Assembly (NCBI GenBank): GCA_038253945.1 | Contig: JBBSGR010000004.1 | Span: 1-64,000, forward strand | Length of the DNA: 64,000 nucleotides | Direction: 5' to 3' | Source of the DNA: JBBRYW01 sp038253945 | GTDB taxonomy: Bacteria > Actinomycetota > Thermoleophilia > Gaiellales > Gaiellaceae | In this document: positions 22,901-32,090 of the stretch, piece after piece | How the letters are laid out: each line of letters opens with the position of its first letter | Position numbering within the stretch: the first letter of the stretch is position 1 | The notes under the pieces: model-generated | What the model was told of the DNA's origin: nothing | Seen by the model: the letters and a program-made list of their open reading frames with translations, nothing else | The model's database searches: none | Program-made: the position numbers and the translations under genes

Positions 22901-24157
22901 CTAAGTAACGGCTGCCGCCGCGCGGATCCGCTCGAGGGCGCGCTCCCGGCCGAGCAGCTCGACGCTCTCGAACAGGCCGGGGGAGATCCGGGAGCCGGTC
23001 ACGGCGATGCGGATCGGCTGGAATGCCTCGCGCGGCTTCAGCGACAGCTCCTCGGCCAGCCCGCGCAGGGCAGCCTCGATCCGGTCGGCCGTGAACGGTT
23101 CCACCTTCGCCAGGGCGCGCTCCGCCTCGGCGAGAACGCCGCCGTTCACGAGGCCGGGATCAGGCTCCACGTCCTCGAAGAGGAAGCGCGCGAACGCCGG
23201 AAAGTCGCCGAGCTTGGCGATCTTCTCCTGGACGAGCGGCGCGGCGCGGCGCACGAGCTCCTCGTCCCAGCCGATGCCCCGCTCGCGCAGGTACGCGACC
23301 AGCCTGTCGGCGTAGTCCTCGCCGCAGAGCCCGCGCAAGTAGAGGCCGTTCATCCAGTCGAGCTTCTTGTAATCGAAGGCAGCCGGGCTCGCGCCGACGC
23401 GATCGAACGAGAAGCGCTCGACGAGCTCGTCGCGCGACATGATCGTGGTGTGATCGTCGTAGCTCCAGCCAAGCAGCGCGAGGAAGTTCATCAGCGCCTC
23501 GGGGACGTAGCCGTCCCGCCTAAACTCGTCGAGCGAGGTCGACCCGTGGCGCTTGGAGAGCTTGCGGCCGTCCTCCCCGTTGATGTTCGGCACGTGCGCG
23601 TAGGCCGGCACGTCCGCGCCGAGCGCCTCGAGGATGCGGATCTGCTTCGGCGTGTTCGAGATGTGGTCGGGGCCGCGCACGACGTGTGTGATTCCATCGA
23701 GCCAGTCCTCCACCGGCGAGGCGAAGTTGTAGAGCGGACGGCCGTCGGAGCGGACGATGACGAGGTCGTCGAGGTCGCGGTTTCGCACCTCGACGCGCCC
23801 GAGCACGAGGTCGTCGTACGAGGTCGCCCCTTCGCCGGGCATGCGGAACCGGATCGCGCCCTCGTCCTCGTAGGCCTTGCCCTCGGCGACGAGCCGCTGC
23901 GCCTCGGCCTGGCAGCGGTCCAAGCGGTCGAGCTGAAACGTCACCGGCCCATCCCAGTCGATCCCGAGCCAGGCGAGCGCGTCCTGGATCTGGTCAACGG
24001 ACTCGGCCACCTCCCGGCTCACGTCCGTATTCTCGATCCGCAGCCGGCACTCGCCCCCGTTCTGGCGTGCAAACAGCCAGTTGAAGAGGAACGTGCGCGA
24101 CGTCCCAACGTGGACGAAGCCGGTCGGACTCGGGGCCATTCGCACGCGGACGATCAC
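22901..24157 (-). CDS. gltX: Glutamyl-tRNA synthetase
   Basis: A class I synthetase that attaches glutamate to tRNA-Glu and, in organisms lacking GlnRS, often to tRNA-Gln as well. It begins R-M-A-P-S-P-T-G-F-V-H-V-G-T (HIGH motif as H-V-G-T), keeps R-I-E-N-T-D, and has the KMSKS equivalent K-L-S-K-R-H-G-S. The C-terminal anticodon-binding region is compact. At 418 residues it is somewhat shorter than the usual 460-490. GTG 24157 is chosen because TACGCT precedes it by 6 nt and the fold starts immediately. It is divergent from nfo, with a 40-bp gap. Confidence 0.93.
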   Translation of the reverse strand: MIVRVRMAPSPTGFVHVGTSRTFLFNWLFARQNGGECRLRIENTDVSREVAESVDQIQDALAWLGIDWDGPVTFQLDRLDRCQAEAQRLVAEGKAYEDEGAIRFRMPGEGATSYDDLVLGRVEVRNRDLDDLVIVRSDGRPLYNFASPVEDWLDGITHVVRGPDHISNTPKQIRILEALGADVPAYAHVPNINGEDGRKLSKRHGSTSLDEFRRDGYVPEALMNFLALLGWSYDDHTTIMSRDELVERFSFDRVGASPAAFDYKKLDWMNGLYLRGLCGEDYADRLVAYLRERGIGWDEELVRRAAPLVQEKIAKLGDFPAFARFLFEDVEPDPGLVNGGVLAEAERALAKVEPFTADRIEAALRGLAEELSLKPREAFQPIRIAVTGSRISPGLFESVELLGRERALERIRAAAAVT

Positions 24158-24163
24158 CCGCGT

Positions 24164-24189
24164 AGCGTAGTCTCCTCCGTCGCTAGCCT
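24164..24189. promoter_or_regulatory. Divergent gltX/nfo -10 elements
   Basis: Minus strand TACGCT (24164-24169) lies 6 nt before gltX GTG 24157. Plus strand TAGCCT (24184-24189) lies 8 nt before nfo GTG 24198. Confidence 0.45.
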
Positions 24190-24197
24190 GGACCGCG

Positions 24198-25052
24198 GTG
24201 CTGATCGGTGCGCACGTTTCGAGCTCGGGCGGCATCCACACCGCGATCGACCGAATCGAAGAATTCGGCGGCGAGTCGGTTCAGGTCTTCACGCAGAGCC
24301 CGCGCGCGTGGCGTCCGACGAATCACGCGCCGGCCAGCTTCGAGCGCTTCAAGAAACGCAGGCAGGAAGCGGGAATCGGCGGCGTCGTCTGCCACGCGCT
24401 CTACCTGATCAACCTCGCGAGCCCCGTGAACGATGTCTACGACAAATCGCGGGCCTCGCTCGCAAACACGACCGAGGTGGCCTGCGCGATCGAGGCGGAC
24501 GCCGTCGTCTTCCACGTCGGCTCGCACCTGGGCGCCGGCATGGATGCAGGGCTCGAGCGGGTCGTTCCAGCGCTCGCGGAGACCCTGGAGCGCTGCACCG
24601 GCCCGACCTGGCTCTGCATGGAGAACTCCGCCGGCGCGGGCGGAACGATCGGCCGCTCGCTCGAGGAGCTCGCCACCATCCTCGAGCGCCTCGATCGGCA
24701 CCCGAGGCTCGGCGTCTGCCTCGACTCCTGCCACCTGTGGGCCTCGGGCTACGACGTGACGCAGCGCGACGAGCTCGACCGCCTGCTGCAGCAGCTGGAC
24801 CGCTCGATCGGACTCGAACGACTGCGCGCCCTCCATCTCAACGACTCGAAGACGCCCCTCGGGTCGAACCGCGACCGCCACGACAACATCGGCGAGGGCC
24901 TGATGGGCGAGCGGCTCGGCGTGTTTCTTGCCCATCCCGAGCTGCAAGGCCTGCCCGCCCTGCTCGAAGTCCCCGGGAAGAACGGAAAGGGCCCTGACGC
25001 CGACGAGATCCATAAGACGCGGGAGCTCCGCCGGCGCGCGCTGGCCTCCTAG
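24198..25052 (+). CDS. nfo: Endonuclease IV (AP endonuclease)
   Basis: 284 residues, the normal length. A TIM-barrel enzyme that cuts 5' of abasic sites in base excision repair using three zinc ions. Ligand-bearing motifs are present in order: G-A-H-V-S-S-S-G-G, V-F-H-V-G-S-H, M-E-N-S-A-G, C-L-D-S-C-H-L-W-A-S-G-Y-D, L-H-L-N-D-S-K, D-R-H-D-N-I-G-E-G and L-E-V-P-G. The GTG start makes the first beta strand (L-I-G-A-H-V). It is transcribed divergently from gltX. Confidence 0.95.
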   Translation: MLIGAHVSSSGGIHTAIDRIEEFGGESVQVFTQSPRAWRPTNHAPASFERFKKRRQEAGIGGVVCHALYLINLASPVNDVYDKSRASLANTTEVACAIEADAVVFHVGSHLGAGMDAGLERVVPALAETLERCTGPTWLCMENSAGAGGTIGRSLEELATILERLDRHPRLGVCLDSCHLWASGYDVTQRDELDRLLQQLDRSIGLERLRALHLNDSKTPLGSNRDRHDNIGEGLMGERLGVFLAHPELQGLPALLEVPGKNGKGPDADEIHKTRELRRRALAS

Positions 25053-25129
25053 CGCGTGGGTCTGGGATCCATTGCGCTCGACCGGTCGGCTCAGACGGAC
25101 GTGCGGGCGGAGCCCGGACGTCCTGAATG

Positions 25130-25151
25130 TAGGCGTCGCGAGCGACGCCTA
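25130..25151 (+). terminator. Hairpin after nfo
   Basis: TAGGCGTCGC-GA-GCGACGCCTA, perfect 10-bp arms, 78 bp after the nfo stop codon. Confidence 0.5.
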
Positions 25152-25214
25152 GCGCTCGATCGCGTAAAAGTCAAGTCTTGCGGAGACCCGCATCCCTCGC
25201 GGACAATTCCCGGC

Positions 25215-25631
25215 ATGGAGACTCGCTCGAGCGCCCGCGGCAGCGACCTTCCGCTGCACCCCCAGGACGAGGTCGGATGCCGCCGCTGCGGGGTGCACTG
25301 CGACAAGGTCGTCTACCCCGCTGCGTGCATCGACCGCGCCTGCCCGTTCCTGTACGCGTTCCGGGAGCACGGGCACACGTACGTCGGCTGCATGCAGAAG
25401 GTGTACAGCGTCGAGATCGATCTCGACCTCCTGCGCGCGGCCGAGGAGACGCGGCCGGGCTTCGGAGCGGTCAAGTCGGTACGGAAGCCCTTGCCGATGT
25501 GCCGGGTCGAGGTCGAAGGCTGCTACGAGAACCGCTCGGACAGCCTCGGCTGCATCAACCCGGAATTCTTCGAGTTGCCGCGCGAGCGCCCGAGCTTCCG
25601 GGTCTTCGCCCGGGCGCGCCCGACTCGCTGA
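25215..25631 (+). CDS. Cysteine-rich conserved protein of unknown function
   Basis: 138 residues from the ATG at 25215. The first half has clustered cysteines: V-G-C-R-R-C-G-V-H-C-D-K-V-V-Y-P-A-A-C-I-D-R-A-C-P-F-L-Y, then Y-V-G-C-M-Q-K-V-Y-S-V-E-I-D. The second half has C-R-V-E-V-E-G-C and G-C-I-N-P-E-F-F. The spacing suggests a structural zinc or iron-sulfur site. I recognise the layout as a conserved actinobacterial hypothetical but know of no assigned function. It is probably cotranscribed with or just ahead of the cation exchanger, though cax has its own leaderless-type promoter. Confidence 0.75.
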   Translation: METRSSARGSDLPLHPQDEVGCRRCGVHCDKVVYPAACIDRACPFLYAFREHGHTYVGCMQKVYSVEIDLDLLRAAEETRPGFGAVKSVRKPLPMCRVEVEGCYENRSDSLGCINPEFFELPRERPSFRVFARARPTR

Positions 25632-25656
25632 TTCAGCCGACAGTAGGGTTCTCCGC

Positions 25657-26697
25657 GTGGCGCGCAACATCCTGTGGGCCTCGCTCGCGCTCGCGCCTGC
25701 CACGCTCCTCGTCGACTACACGCTCCACCCGGGCAAGACGCTCCTCTTCGTCCTGGCGGCGATCTCGCTCGTGCCGCTCGCGTGGCTGATCGGCGAGGCG
25801 ACCGAGCACGCGGGCGATCACACGGGACCCGGCGTCGGCGGGTTCCTGAACGCGACCTTCGGCAACGCGCCCGAGCTGATCATCGCGCTGCTCGCGGTCG
25901 CCAAGGGCGAGCCGGAAGTCGTGCGCGGATCGCTGACGGGAAGCGTCGTCTCGAACGTCCTGCTCGTGCTCGGGTTCGCCCTCCTCTTCGGCGGAAGGGG
26001 CACCGTCGACCGCCGCTCGACGCTCGGCTCGCTCGCGATGATCGCGCTTGCGACGGCGGTGTTCCTCGTGCCCGCTGTCCCCAGCTGGAGCGGCGGCGAT
26101 CCCGAGCGCCATTCGCTCGCGCTTCTCTCGCTGCCCGTCTCGATCGTGCTGCTCGGCGTCTATATCGGGGTGACGTTCTTCTCGCTGCGCCGCCAGCGCC
26201 GCGAGTACATCAGCGACCCGGCCGAGCGCCCGGCCTGGTCGCTTCGCCTTGCGCTCGCCGCGCTCGCCGCGACGACGGTCGTAACCGCCCTCGTGGCGGA
26301 GGTGCTGGTGGGATCGATCGAGACATTCGCAGACCGTGCGCACCTGACTGATTTCTTCGTCGCCGCCGTCGTCGTCGCGATCGTCGGCAACGCTGCCGAG
26401 CATGGCGGCGCCATCGTCGTCGCCGCCCGCGGGAAGATCCGGCTCGCCACCGAGATCGCGCTCGCGTCGGGCGCGCAGGTCGCCGTCTTTCTCATCCCGG
26501 CGGTCGCGTTGCTGTCGTGGCTGATCGACCCGCTGCCTCTGTCCTTCCGGCCGCCCGAGCTGATCGCGCTCGGCGGCTCCGTGATCGTGGCGGCGGTCCT
26601 CCTGCTGGACGGGCGAACGAGCCGCAGCCACGGTGCTGCGCTCGTAGCGACCTACTGCGGAGCGGTCGTGATGTTCTTCCTGGTCGGCGACCGGTAG
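25657..26697 (+). CDS. cax: Calcium/proton (cation) exchanger, CaCA family
   Basis: 346 residues with about 11 transmembrane helices. Both alpha repeats are clear: G-N-A-P-E-L-I-I-A-L-L-A-V-A-K-G-E and, in the second half, G-N-A-A-E-H-G-G-A-I-V-V-A-A-R-G-K. These hold the acidic residues that carry Ca2+ or H+. A hydrophilic loop (residues ~180-200, S-L-R-R-Q-R-R-E-Y-I-S-D-P-A-E) separates the halves. The function is efflux of Ca2+ in exchange for protons at the cytoplasmic membrane. The GTG is preceded by TAGGGT and 7 nt. Confidence 0.88.
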   Translation: MARNILWASLALAPATLLVDYTLHPGKTLLFVLAAISLVPLAWLIGEATEHAGDHTGPGVGGFLNATFGNAPELIIALLAVAKGEPEVVRGSLTGSVVSNVLLVLGFALLFGGRGTVDRRSTLGSLAMIALATAVFLVPAVPSWSGGDPERHSLALLSLPVSIVLLGVYIGVTFFSLRRQRREYISDPAERPAWSLRLALAALAATTVVTALVAEVLVGSIETFADRAHLTDFFVAAVVVAIVGNAAEHGGAIVVAARGKIRLATEIALASGAQVAVFLIPAVALLSWLIDPLPLSFRPPELIALGGSVIVAAVLLLDGRTSRSHGAALVATYCGAVVMFFLVGDR

Positions 26698-26771
26698 CCG
26701 CGAGGTGAAATCACAGGTCGTTCCGCGAAGCGGGTGACGGCGTCCAGCGGTGGCTGATACAAACCCCGGTC

Positions 26772-27539
26772 ATGGCGACCACGCAAGCCGCATCTGGCAA
26801 CGGCGCCGCGCCCGGCCCGCTGGTGACCGCACACGAGGTGTCGCGCCGGTACGGCGAGGGCGACACCGCGGTTGACGCGCTCACGAACATCTCGCTCGAG
26901 GTACCTCCGGGCGGCCTCACCGCTGTCATGGGCGCCTCGGGCTCCGGCAAGTCGACCCTCATGCACATCCTCGCGGCACTCGACCGCCCGACCTCCGGGT
27001 ATGTGACGATCGCCGGCACGCGCCTCGGCCAGCTCAGCGACAACGAGGTGACGAAGATCCGCCGCGAGCACATCGGCTTCGTCTTCCAGTTCTTCAATCT
27101 CCTGCCGATGCTGACGGCGGAGGAGAACATCCTGCTTCCGCTCTCGATCGCCGGCGAGAAGCCGGACACGGCCTGGTACGAAGATCTCGTCAAGCGCGTC
27201 GGGCTGGCCGACCGCCGCTCGCACCGGCCGTCCGAGCTCTCGGGGGGGCAGCAACAACGGGTAGCGATCGCGCGCGCGCTCGTCTCGCGGCCGACGGTCG
27301 TCTTCGCCGACGAGCCGACGGGAAACCTCGACTCACGTTCGAGCGACGAGATCCTGGAGCTCGTCCGCGAGTCCGTCGACGACTACGGGCAGACGACCGT
27401 GATGGTGACCCACGACGCACGGGCCGCGGCCGTCGCCGACCGCATCCTGTTTCTTTCCGACGGCGAGATCGTCAAGGACATGGCCGGCTCGTCCGCGGGA
27501 GACATCCTGCGGGTACTGGACGAGCTCAGCGCCCCGTGA
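26772..27539 (+). CDS. ABC transporter ATP-binding protein, MacB/LolD type
   Basis: 255 residues. Walker A G-A-S-G-S-G-K-S-T, Q-loop F-V-F-Q-F-F-N-L-L-P, signature L-S-G-G-Q-Q-Q-R-V-A-I-A-R-A-L, Walker B V-V-F-A-D-E-P-T-G-N-L-D and the switch H in M-V-T-H-D-A. It energises the FtsX-type permease encoded by the next gene, whose GTG overlaps its stop (GTGA). This type of exporter moves lipids, peptides or drugs, or acts as a mechanotransmission unit. The substrate is unknown. Confidence 0.92.
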   Translation: MATTQAASGNGAAPGPLVTAHEVSRRYGEGDTAVDALTNISLEVPPGGLTAVMGASGSGKSTLMHILAALDRPTSGYVTIAGTRLGQLSDNEVTKIRREHIGFVFQFFNLLPMLTAEENILLPLSIAGEKPDTAWYEDLVKRVGLADRRSHRPSELSGGQQQRVAIARALVSRPTVVFADEPTGNLDSRSSDEILELVRESVDDYGQTTVMVTHDARAAAVADRILFLSDGEIVKDMAGSSAGDILRVLDELSAP

Positions 27540-30100
27540 TCGGCGTCGCGCTCAAGGGTCTCGCAGGTCGCAAGCTGCGTGCGAGCCTGACGGCGATCGC
27601 GATCATCCTCGGCGTCGCGATGGTGAGCGGGACCTATGTCCTCACCGACTCCATCAACAAGGGGTTCGACACGATCTTCACCCAGTCCTACCAGGGGAGC
27701 GACGCCGTGGTGAGCGGCAAGGTCGCGTTCTCCGGCGGCTCGGGAGCGGCGACGTCCCCGGGGTTTCCGGAGGACTTGCTCGCGAAGATAAAGGCCCTCC
27801 CCGACGTCGAGGCTGCAATCGGCGGCGTCGCCGACCAGCACACGAAGCTGATCGGGAAGAACGGAAAGACGATCTCGAGCGGCGGCGCTCCGAGCCTCGG
27901 CTTCAGCGTCGACGCGAAGGACACGCGCTTCAATCCCCTGAGGCTCGTGACGGGTCGCTGGCCCGCGGGCCCGACGGAGATGGCGATCGACAAGAAGACG
28001 GCGGACGGCAAGCATTTCTCCGTCGGAAACAGGATCGGCGTGGCCGCCGAGGGCCCGCAGCGGCAGTTCACGATCACCGGGATCGCGAAGTTCGCCTCAG
28101 TGTCGTCGATCGGCGGCGCGACGATCGCCGTCTTCGATCTCCCGACGGCCCAGCAGCTCTTCGCCAAGCAGGGCAAGCTCGACGAGATCCGGATCGCCAC
28201 GAAACCGGGCATCTCGACGCCGAAGCTACTCGACCAGATCCGGCCCGTCCTGCCGCCGACTGCCACGGTGAGAACCGCGGCCGCCCAGGCGAAGCACGAC
28301 AGCAAGGACGTGAGCGGCTTCCTCAGCTTCCTGCAGAAGTTCCTGCTCGCGTTCGGCGGAGTTGCGCTGTTCGTGGGCAGCTTCGTGATCGCGAACACGC
28401 TCTCGATCACCATCGCGCAACGCACCCGCGAGTTCGCGACGCTGCGGACGATCGGAGCTTCGCGCCGCCAGGTGCTCTGGTCCGTGATCCTCGAGGCGCT
28501 CATCGTCGGGATCCTCGCGTCTCTCGTCGGCCTCTTCCTCGGCCTGGCACTGGCGAAGGGCCTCGACGCGCTGTTCGTGTCCTTCGGGATCGACCTCCCG
28601 AAGAGCGGAACCGTCTTCGCGACTCGGACGATCGTCGTGAGCCTGCTCGTCGGGATCATCGTCACGCTGCTCGCGAGCCTGCGCCCTGCGCTGCGGGCTA
28701 CGCGGATCCCGCCGATCGCGGCCGTTCGCGAAGGGTCGGTCCTGCCGAAATCCCGCTGGGCGCGTTTCGGCCCCTTCCCCGCGCTTGCCGTGCTCGCTGT
28801 CGGTATCGCGCTCCTCGGCTACGGCGTCCTCGGGCACGGGCTCAGCACGACCGTCCGGATTTTCTCGCTCCTGGTCGGCTGCCTGCTCCTGTTCCTGGGC
28901 GTCGCCCTGAATGCGCCGCGTCTCGTCCCTCCGCTCGCTTCCGTTCTCGGCTGGCCGGCCACGAAGATCGGCGGCTCAGCGGGCGTTCTTGCCCGCGAGA
29001 ATGCGATGCGCAACCCGGGCCGTACGGCTTCGACAGCGGCCGCCCTGATGATCGGTCTCGCGCTCGTCACCTTCGTGGCTGTTCTCGGACAAGGGCTGCG
29101 GGCCTCCTTCGAGGACTCGGTCAACAAGCTCTTCGTCGGCGACTACGGCATCACCGCTCAGAACGGCTTCGACCCGTTCCCGAAGGGCGCTGAAGGCGCC
29201 GCCCGAAAGGCGCCCGGCGTCCTGGCCGTCTCGGGCGTCCGCGCCGGCGACGGCCGCGCCTTCGGCAACAAGATTCAGGTGAGCGCCGTCGAGCCGAGCC
29301 TGCCGATGGTGATCAAGATCGAGTGGTACCGCGGCTCGGACAGCGTTCCCGCCCAGCTCGGCCGCGACGGCGCGTTCGTGGAGAAGAAGTACGCGAAGCA
29401 CCACGACCTGCAGATCGGATCGCCGCTCCGCCTCGAGACGCCCACCGGGGACTTCATCGCGCTGAAGCTGAAGGGCATCTTCAAGGCCCCCAAGGGAGGC
29501 TCGCCGTTCGGGACGATCACGATCTCGGCGCCGACCTTCGACGCGACCTACCCGCAGCCGAAGAATCTCTTCATCTTCGCCAACATGCGGGGCGGAGCGA
29601 CCTCGACGAACACCGAGCAGCTGAACGCCGCCCTGAAGGGCTTCCCCGACGCGAAGGTGCAGACGCGGTCGGAGTTCAAGAAGAACCAGGAGAAGCCGCT
29701 GAACTCGATCCTGAACCTCCTCTACGTGCTGCTCGGCCTCTCGGTCATCGTCAGCCTGTTCGGGATCGTGAACACGCTCGTCCTGACGGTCTTCGAGCGG
29801 ACGAGGGAGCTCGGGATGCTGCGGGCGGTCGGAATGACCCGCCGCCAGGTACGGCGCATGGTCCGCCACGAGAGCATCGTCACGGCGTTGATCGGCGCAG
29901 CGCTCGGCATCGTCGTCGGGCTGTTTCTGTCGCTCCTCGTCACGCACGCGCTCTCGAGCGAGGGCATCGTCTTCGCGGTTCCCTACGGCTCGCTCGCGAT
30001 CTTTGCGGTCGCCGCGATCCTCGTAGGGATACTCGCCGCGATCTTCCCCGCCCGCCGGGCGGCGAGGCTGAACGTCCTGGAGGCCCTGCAGTACGAGTAG
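27536..30100 (+). CDS. FtsX/MacB-type ABC transporter permease, large
   Basis: 854 residues, the double-length form of the family. Helix 1 lies at the N-terminus (L-T-A-I-A-I-I-L-G-V-A-M-V-S-G-T-Y), followed by an extracytoplasmic MacB_PCD-like domain. A first FtsX domain (residues ~270-400) carries N-T-L-S-I-T-I-A-Q-R-T-R-E-F-A-T-L-R-T-I-G-A-S-R-R-Q-V. After two more helices there is a second extracytoplasmic domain and a second FtsX domain with N-T-L-V-L-T-V-F-E-R-T-R-E-L-G-M-L-R-A-V-G-M-T-R-R-Q-V. It is translationally coupled to the ATPase gene. Confidence 0.92.
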   Translation: MIGVALKGLAGRKLRASLTAIAIILGVAMVSGTYVLTDSINKGFDTIFTQSYQGSDAVVSGKVAFSGGSGAATSPGFPEDLLAKIKALPDVEAAIGGVADQHTKLIGKNGKTISSGGAPSLGFSVDAKDTRFNPLRLVTGRWPAGPTEMAIDKKTADGKHFSVGNRIGVAAEGPQRQFTITGIAKFASVSSIGGATIAVFDLPTAQQLFAKQGKLDEIRIATKPGISTPKLLDQIRPVLPPTATVRTAAAQAKHDSKDVSGFLSFLQKFLLAFGGVALFVGSFVIANTLSITIAQRTREFATLRTIGASRRQVLWSVILEALIVGILASLVGLFLGLALAKGLDALFVSFGIDLPKSGTVFATRTIVVSLLVGIIVTLLASLRPALRATRIPPIAAVREGSVLPKSRWARFGPFPALAVLAVGIALLGYGVLGHGLSTTVRIFSLLVGCLLLFLGVALNAPRLVPPLASVLGWPATKIGGSAGVLARENAMRNPGRTASTAAALMIGLALVTFVAVLGQGLRASFEDSVNKLFVGDYGITAQNGFDPFPKGAEGAARKAPGVLAVSGVRAGDGRAFGNKIQVSAVEPSLPMVIKIEWYRGSDSVPAQLGRDGAFVEKKYAKHHDLQIGSPLRLETPTGDFIALKLKGIFKAPKGGSPFGTITISAPTFDATYPQPKNLFIFANMRGGATSTNTEQLNAALKGFPDAKVQTRSEFKKNQEKPLNSILNLLYVLLGLSVIVSLFGIVNTLVLTVFERTRELGMLRAVGMTRRQVRRMVRHESIVTALIGAALGIVVGLFLSLLVTHALSSEGIVFAVPYGSLAIFAVAAILVGILAAIFPARRAARLNVLEALQYE

Positions 30101-30117
30101 GCGCGGGCCCCGCGTCC

Positions 30118-30739
30118 TCACGTAAACGGCTGTGGAGCAGCGCGAGGCCGGTCGCCGCGTCGGCGCCTGGGCGCAGCTCCCCGATCAGGGCGCGGAGACC
30201 CTCCACCTCGCCCGCAGGTACAGGCCCCGCGAGCGCGCGTAGGCCCTCCATGACCTCGACCCCATGCTCGCGCAGCGCCCGCTCGAACGCGCGCTCGGGG
30301 TCGTATGCTGCCGGATCCCACGCGAACTCCGCGACCGTCGCAAGCGCGAGCTTCGACGGTCGGGCCTACAGCATCGCGTTGGCCGCGATTCCCGCGAGCA
30401 GCTGGAACGAGCGGACGCCGGCTCCGCGCACCTGCTCGGCTTTCGCAGTGAGCGCACGGAACTCGTTCTCGTCCGAGTAGATAGAGAGCCCCGGCGCGAT
30501 CGCCCAGACGAGCTCGACTCCATGCAGATCCGCCTCGCGCGCGAGCTCCCGAGCCGCTTCAGCTCGTCCTCCGGGTAAGGATCGCGCCACCGCGCACGGT
30601 GGAACGGATCGTTCTTTGGCCCGTAGACGTACGTGTTCAGCTTGTGCCGGCCGCAGAGCTCGAGCATGTCGAGCCGCTCCTCGTGTCGCCACGGCGGGCC
30701 GTAGAAGCCCTCGAGGAGCCCGCGCAGGCGGAAGCTCAC
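30118..30739 (-). pseudogene. GH84-like beta-N-acetylglucosaminidase, internally deleted and frameshifted
   Basis: From GTG 30739 the frame reads R-G-L-L-E-G-F-Y-G-P-P-W-R-H-E-E-R-L-D-M-L, then L-N-T-Y-V-Y-G-P-K-N-D-P-F-H-R. This is the start of the GH84 catalytic domain. A shift near 30560 moves sense to a second frame (I-A-P-G-L-S-I-Y-S-D-E-N-E-F) that ends at a TAG at 30366. Beyond it a third segment (K-L-A-L-A-T-V-A-E-F-A-W-D-P-A-A-Y-D-P-E-R) is the C-terminal part of the same kind of protein. The catalytic aspartates and several hundred residues are missing. Confidence 0.65.
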
Positions 30740-30749
30740 CTTAGCTGCG

Positions 30750-32090
30750 CTAGCTGCCGAAGACCTGCGGCGACCGCGTGAAGGGGTACGTCGCCCAGTA
30801 CAGCTTGACGACCTCACCGCGATCGTCGCGCACCACCCGCAGCAGCTCGCCCGCCTCGAGTCCCGACCGTGCGCGGAAGCGATCGGCCCCGTCCGGCTCG
30901 AAGACGGTGGGCTCGAGCTCGCGCGGGGCCGTCGCAATCCGGGCCTCGAGCATTCCGGCCCGATAGCTGAAGACGAACTCGCCCCCCTCTGACCACCAGC
31001 GCCCGAGCAGCGGCTCGATCTCGGCAGGCGGAGGCGTCTCCGGACGCCACAAGCTCGGAGCCGCGGGGAACGTCTCGACCGCCTTCTCCGTCAGCGCGAG
31101 AACGGCCCGCACGACCTCTTTACCGGGCGCCGTCGAGGCGATCAGCGTCGCCGAGCCGACCCGCTCCTTGGGCGCGACCGAGAGGTGGGCGACGTGCCCC
31201 GGCATGCCGCCGTTGTGCCCGACGAGGACGCGATCGCCCCTACGGAAGAGCATCAGCCCGAGCCCCCAGCCGAGCGTCCAGCCCTGCGGGTCGGCCATCA
31301 CCTGCAGGGAGCGCATCTCCTCGACCGTCTCGGCAGCGAGGATCGCCGGGTCGGGGTCGGCGAGAAACACCCCCCAGCGACACAGGTCCGCCGCCGTGCT
31401 CCAGAGAGCCCCGGCCGCGGAGCCGCCGCGAAGGTCGACGTCGTAGCGCTCGAGGATGGTTTGCTCCATGTACGGGTGGACGAAGTACCCCTTCGCCACC
31501 GGAGGGGCGGCCTGCCAGGTCGTGCGGGTCAGGCCGAGCGGCTCGAGCAGCCGTTCGCGAACGTAGTCCTCGTACGGCGTTCCGGAGCGCCGCGCAACGA
31601 CCTCGCCGAGCAGCGCAAAGCCGAGGTTCGAGTAGTGCCAGAGCCGGCCCGGTGCGAGCACCTGCTCCACGCCGGCGAGCTCGGCGAGCAGTTCCTCGCG
31701 CGTCGGCGACTCCATCGATTCCCAGATCTCGCCGGGTATCTCTCGCTGCAGCCCCGACAGGTGCGAGAGCAGCCGGCGGAGCGTTGGGCCGCGGGGGCCT
31801 TCAGGGATATGCCGGTCGAGCGGATCGTCGAGCTCCAGCTCGCCAGCATCGCGCAGCTGCATGATGCAGACCGCCGTGAAGGTCTTCGTGATCGAGCCGA
31901 TTCGGTACTGATGATCGGGCGTCGCCTCCTCTTCGGTCGCCGTGTCGGCGAGCCCGACGGCCTCGGACCACGCCACCTCGCCCTCGCAGAAGACAGCTGA
32001 GCTGATGCTCGGCAGCCGCTCCTCCGCCTGGATCGAGCGGATCAGGCGGCCGAAGCCCTTCCCGGCGTCAGGCTCGGGCAAGGGTCCCAA
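30750..32090 (-). CDS. Serine beta-lactamase-like hydrolase (class C/PBP4* fold)
   Basis: A 446-residue frame. The three active-site motifs are present: S-I-T-K (S-x-x-K) in Y-R-I-G-S-I-T-K-T-F-T-A, Y-S-N in W-H-Y-S-N-L-G-F-A-L-L-G, and H-N-G in V-G-H-N-G-G-M-P-G-H (the K-T-G equivalent). There is no signal peptide, so it is probably cytoplasmic. This broad family includes esterases and D-aminopeptidases as well as beta-lactamases; resistance is not implied. The start is uncertain (TTG 32090 or 32081), overlapping the 3' end of the threonine aldolase gene. The C-terminal ~120 residues form an extra beta domain. Confidence 0.8.
   Translation of the reverse strand: MGPLPEPDAGKGFGRLIRSIQAEERLPSISSAVFCEGEVAWSEAVGLADTATEEEATPDHQYRIGSITKTFTAVCIMQLRDAGELELDDPLDRHIPEGPRGPTLRRLLSHLSGLQREIPGEIWESMESPTREELLAELAGVEQVLAPGRLWHYSNLGFALLGEVVARRSGTPYEDYVRERLLEPLGLTRTTWQAAPPVAKGYFVHPYMEQTILERYDVDLRGGSAAGALWSTAADLCRWGVFLADPDPAILAAETVEEMRSLQVMADPQGWTLGWGLGLMLFRRGDRVLVGHNGGMPGHVAHLSVAPKERVGSATLIASTAPGKEVVRAVLALTEKAVETFPAAPSLWRPETPPPAEIEPLLGRWWSEGGEFVFSYRAGMLEARIATAPRELEPTVFEPDGADRFRARSGLEAGELLRVVRDDRGEVVKLYWATYPFTRSPQVFGS

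Noticed and set aside
23450..24997. 515-residue plus-strand frame across gltX and nfo
   Set aside because: It is antisense to gltX and out of phase with nfo, both of which are certain.
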